Positions 61,642 through 64,000 of a DNA stretch of 64,000 nucleotides are shown here, in pieces; the stretch's first letter is position 1; each line of letters opens with the position of its first letter. The DNA is from Chryseobacterium shigense (GTDB lineage: Bacteria; Bacteroidota; Bacteroidia; Flavobacteriales; Weeksellaceae), in contig NZ_FTNY01000001.1 of assembly GCF_900156575.1 (NCBI RefSeq), positions 868,001 to 932,000 on the forward strand, in the 5' to 3' direction. Made by a program: the position numbers and the translations under genes. Under the pieces are notes generated by a model. It was not told the DNA's origin, made no database searches, and was given only the letters and a program-made list of their open reading frames with translations.

Positions 61642-64000
61642 TTAATATTCCCAGTCGGCTTCTGTTATTACTTTTCCGTTCATTCTTTCATGTAAAGCCT
61701 GGAAGACCACAAAAAGTACCGGAACCACGAATATTCCTAAAACAGTTCCGAAGATCATCCCGGAAACGGCTGCATATCCGATAGAATGGTTTCCTAACGC
61801 TGATGGTCCTATCACAAACAACAACGGAAGAAGTCCAGCAATAAATGCTAATGACGTCATCAGAATCGGACGGAGACGCGCTTTGGCACCTTCTACTGCA
61901 GAAGCGATAAGGCTTTTCCCTGCCCTTCTACGTTGAATGGCAAATTCTACAATCAGAATCCCGTTTTTCGCTAAGAGACCTATCAGCATCACCAAAGCAA
62001 TCTGCACATAAATATTATTGGACAGATCTGCCATGGTAATTCCCACAAATACACCTGATAAACCTACAGGAATCGCGATCAGTACAGCAAACGGAAGCAC
62101 ATAACTTTCATACTGTGCCGATAAAAGGAAGAATACAAACACAATACACAATCCGAAGATCATCACTGATTGTGAACCTGCACTTACTTCTTCACGGCTC
62201 ATTCCTTTGTAATCGTAGGTATATCCCGGAGGAAGTACCTGCTTGCTTACCTCATCAATAGCGGCCATCGCCTGCCCTGTACTGAATCCCGGTGCCGGCA
62301 TCACGGTTAAGTTGGAAGAGTTGAACAGGTTGAAACGGTCTACTACTTCTGCTCCTGTCACCTGCTTCAAGCTAACCAGCGTATTAATAGGAACCATTTC
62401 TCCTGAATTATTTTTAACGAAAATACCGTTCAGTGATTCTTTATCTTCTCTCATTTCCGGAGTAGACTGAACCAGTACTCTGTAATATTTTCCGAATTTG
62501 TTGAAATCTGAAGACTGAATACTTCCGTAATAGCCCTGCATTACGCCCAATACATCAGACACATTAACGCCAAGCTGAGCTGCTTTCACTTCATCTACCA
62601 ACACTTCAAACTGCGGATAGGTTACATCAAACGTTGTAAATGCTACGGCTACTTCCGGTCTCTGCATCAAGGCTCCCATCATTCCGTACGAGATATTTCC
62701 AAGATTCTGAAGTTCTCCGTTGGTACGGTCCTGAAGCACAAGCTCCATACCGCTGGTATTTCCGAAACCGTCTACCGTAGGTGTATTGATCACAAGGAAA
62801 TTCGCTCTTTTATCCTGGGAAAGTGTTCCCTGAACCTGACCGATAATGTCATTGATATTTCTTACATTTCCTCTTTGCTCTGTCTTTTTAAGTTTAACGA
62901 AAATAGAAGCCGCTGAAGATGACATCGATCCACTGAATAGGTTAAGACCGTCTACCGAAATCACTTTTTCCACTGCCGGATTTTTCATTAACAGGTCTTC
63001 CGTATCAGAAACTACTTTGGTCGTTCTGTCTTTGGAAGCTCCCGGTGCAAGATTGGCTGTTACGATGATAAAACTTTGATCCTCATCAGGAATAAATCCT
63101 TTAGGTGTCGTCATGGACATCCATGCGAACAGTCCACCAAATCCTAAGATGATGATTGCTGCCACCCATTTTCTCTTTAATAAAAACAGGATCGCTTTTC
63201 CATAACGGAAGGTCAGTTTATTAAAGCTTGCATTAAAACCGGCAAAGAAACGGTCTTTGAAGTTCATTTTCTCATGCGTTTCCGGATGATGCTGTTTTAA
63301 AAATATAGCACATAAGGCCGGACTCAAAGTCAATGCATTAATAGCTGAAATCACAATGGCAATGGCTAATGTCAAGGCAAACTGCTGATAGAACAACCCT
63401 GTAGAACCACTCATAAAGGCTACCGGAACAAATACCGCGGACATAATCAGCGTAATTGAAACAATGGCTCCCGTAATTTCACTCATCGCCGACATGGTCG
63501 CAGCCCTTGGATTAAGCTTTTTATGTTCCATCTTAGCATGGACCGCTTCCACGACGACAATGGCGTCATCCACCACAATACCAATGGCCAGTACCAGGGC
63601 AAATAACGTCAGGATATTAATAGAAAACCCAAATAAATTCATAAAGAAAAACGTTCCCACAATCGAAACCGGAACGGCAATAGCCGGAATCAGTGTTGAA
63701 CGGAAATCCTGCAGGAAGATATACACCACGATGAATACCAGGATAAATGCCTCAATCAAGGTGTGAATTACCTGATCAATAGACTGATCCAGTGCTTCTT
63801 TGGTCGCATAGGGAATTTCATAGGCCATTCCTTCCGGGAAGGATTTTTCAAGCTCCTTCATTCTCTCCTGAAGGGCGATCTGTACCTCATTGGCATTGGA
63901 TCCCGCCATCTGGAAGATCGCCATCGTCACCGAAGCTTTTTTGTTAAAATTGGAAGAAACCGTATAACTGTACGCTCCAAATTCAACTTTGGCAACATCT
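61642..64000 (-). CDS. RND efflux permease (HAE1 family), cut by the right edge
   Basis: An open frame runs from the stop at 61642 to base 64000 without a stop, so the N-terminal part (roughly 250-300 residues of a ~1050-residue family) lies outside the window. HAE1 signatures: ALVLAIGIVVDDAIVVVEAV (TM4 with the Asp pair used in proton relay), GFIPDEDQSFIIVTANLAPG, FGLCIVFVFFLLSAQYESYV and NGILIVEFAIQRRRAGKSL. It exports drugs, bile-type compounds or other amphiphiles using the proton gradient. The membrane-fusion gene is expected beyond 64 kb. Confidence 0.92.
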   Translation of the reverse strand, partial: DVAKVEFGAYSYTVSSNFNKKASVTMAIFQMAGSNANEVQIALQERMKELEKSFPEGMAYEIPYATKEALDQSIDQVIHTLIEAFILVFIVVYIFLQDFRSTLIPAIAVPVSIVGTFFFMNLFGFSINILTLFALVLAIGIVVDDAIVVVEAVHAKMEHKKLNPRAATMSAMSEITGAIVSITLIMSAVFVPVAFMSGSTGLFYQQFALTLAIAIVISAINALTLSPALCAIFLKQHHPETHEKMNFKDRFFAGFNASFNKLTFRYGKAILFLLKRKWVAAIIILGFGGLFAWMSMTTPKGFIPDEDQSFIIVTANLAPGASKDRTTKVVSDTEDLLMKNPAVEKVISVDGLNLFSGSMSSSAASIFVKLKKTEQRGNVRNINDIIGQVQGTLSQDKRANFLVINTPTVDGFGNTSGMELVLQDRTNGELQNLGNISYGMMGALMQRPEVAVAFTTFDVTYPQFEVLVDEVKAAQLGVNVSDVLGVMQGYYGSIQSSDFNKFGKYYRVLVQSTPEMREDKESLNGIFVKNNSGEMVPINTLVSLKQVTGAEVVDRFNLFNSSNLTVMPAPGFSTGQAMAAIDEVSKQVLPPGYTYDYKGMSREEVSAGSQSVMIFGLCIVFVFFLLSAQYESYVLPFAVLIAIPVGLSGVFVGITMADLSNNIYVQIALVMLIGLLAKNGILIVEFAIQRRRAGKSLIASAVEGAKARLRPILMTSLAFIAGLLPLLFVIGPSALGNHSIGYAAVSGMIFGTVLGIFVVPVLFVVFQALHERMNGKVITEADWEY

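Overview
The window looks like a chromosomal segment of a Chryseobacterium-type flavobacterium (Bacteroidota). Evidence from the sequence: AT-rich DNA, TonB-dependent uptake, a GH109-type Gfo/Idh/MocA protein, several Bacteroidota-style promoters (TTTG / TAnnTTTG) without strong Shine-Dalgarno sites, short 'bacteriocin-like' leader peptides, and housekeeping genes such as rlmN, queA, topB and a fused E1 2-oxoacid dehydrogenase. No search was run, so the genus is inference.

Layout. 1-6.2 kb is a sugar locus: a divergent LacI-type regulator (cut by the window edge), tandem LacI-type operators, a TonB-dependent receptor, a cytoplasmic GH100-like hydrolase, a uridine-kinase-like P-loop kinase and an SLC45/GPH-like sugar symporter. 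6.3-13.0 kb is a visibly more AT-rich accessory islet. It holds small unknown genes, a tightly coupled three-gene GHKL-ATPase / DUF4325-like / membrane-protein operon, a large structured leader upstream of an unknown secreted protein, and an IS1595-type transposase. Near-identical terminator hairpins recur inside it and at its two edges. 13-20.6 kb holds an ECF sigma factor with a membrane-anchored VWA/TonB-plug fusion protein, a secreted C1 peptidase, two tandem Cys-patterned leader peptides, an old-yellow-enzyme gene with divergent HxlR regulator and operator cluster, and a membrane-anchored methyltransferase.

20.7-37.5 kb is mostly housekeeping: E1 dehydrogenase, polyprenyl synthase, sterol-desaturase-family protein, rlmN, queA, AIM24-like protein, then an overlapping GH109 / nucleotidyltransferase / APH-type kinase operon that reads as an N-acetylhexosamine salvage path, a Mug/HDG-like glycosylase, an S9 peptidase and a thioesterase. 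37.6-41.6 kb is a GMC oxidoreductase + aldehyde dehydrogenase operon with a divergent AraC regulator. 41.7-45.8 kb holds a repeat-containing secreted protein, a tRNA 3'-half-like sequence, topB, and a REP-associated tyrosine transposase sitting between two direct copies of a ~210 bp palindromic unit.

45.8-54.1 kb: a stand-alone M17 N-domain protein, pirin, a receiver-like protein, a CPA1 Na+/H+ antiporter, GNAT, and an EamA-metN-metI-metQ methionine uptake operon preceded by a 32-residue methionine-rich leader ORF and an intrinsic terminator, which looks like a transcription attenuator. 54.5-64 kb: bglX-type GH3 enzyme, an HNH-like protein, a Fic protein with an operator-like palindrome at its TTG start, another bacteriocin-like peptide, a DUF2652/cyclase-like protein and an RND efflux outer-membrane factor plus permease (cut by the right edge).

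Most promising for novelty: the GHKL/DUF4325-like/TM operon (7381-9328), the alternative-pairing leader (10209-10390), the methionine leader-peptide attenuator (50343-50494) and the REP-transposase unit (44697-45726).
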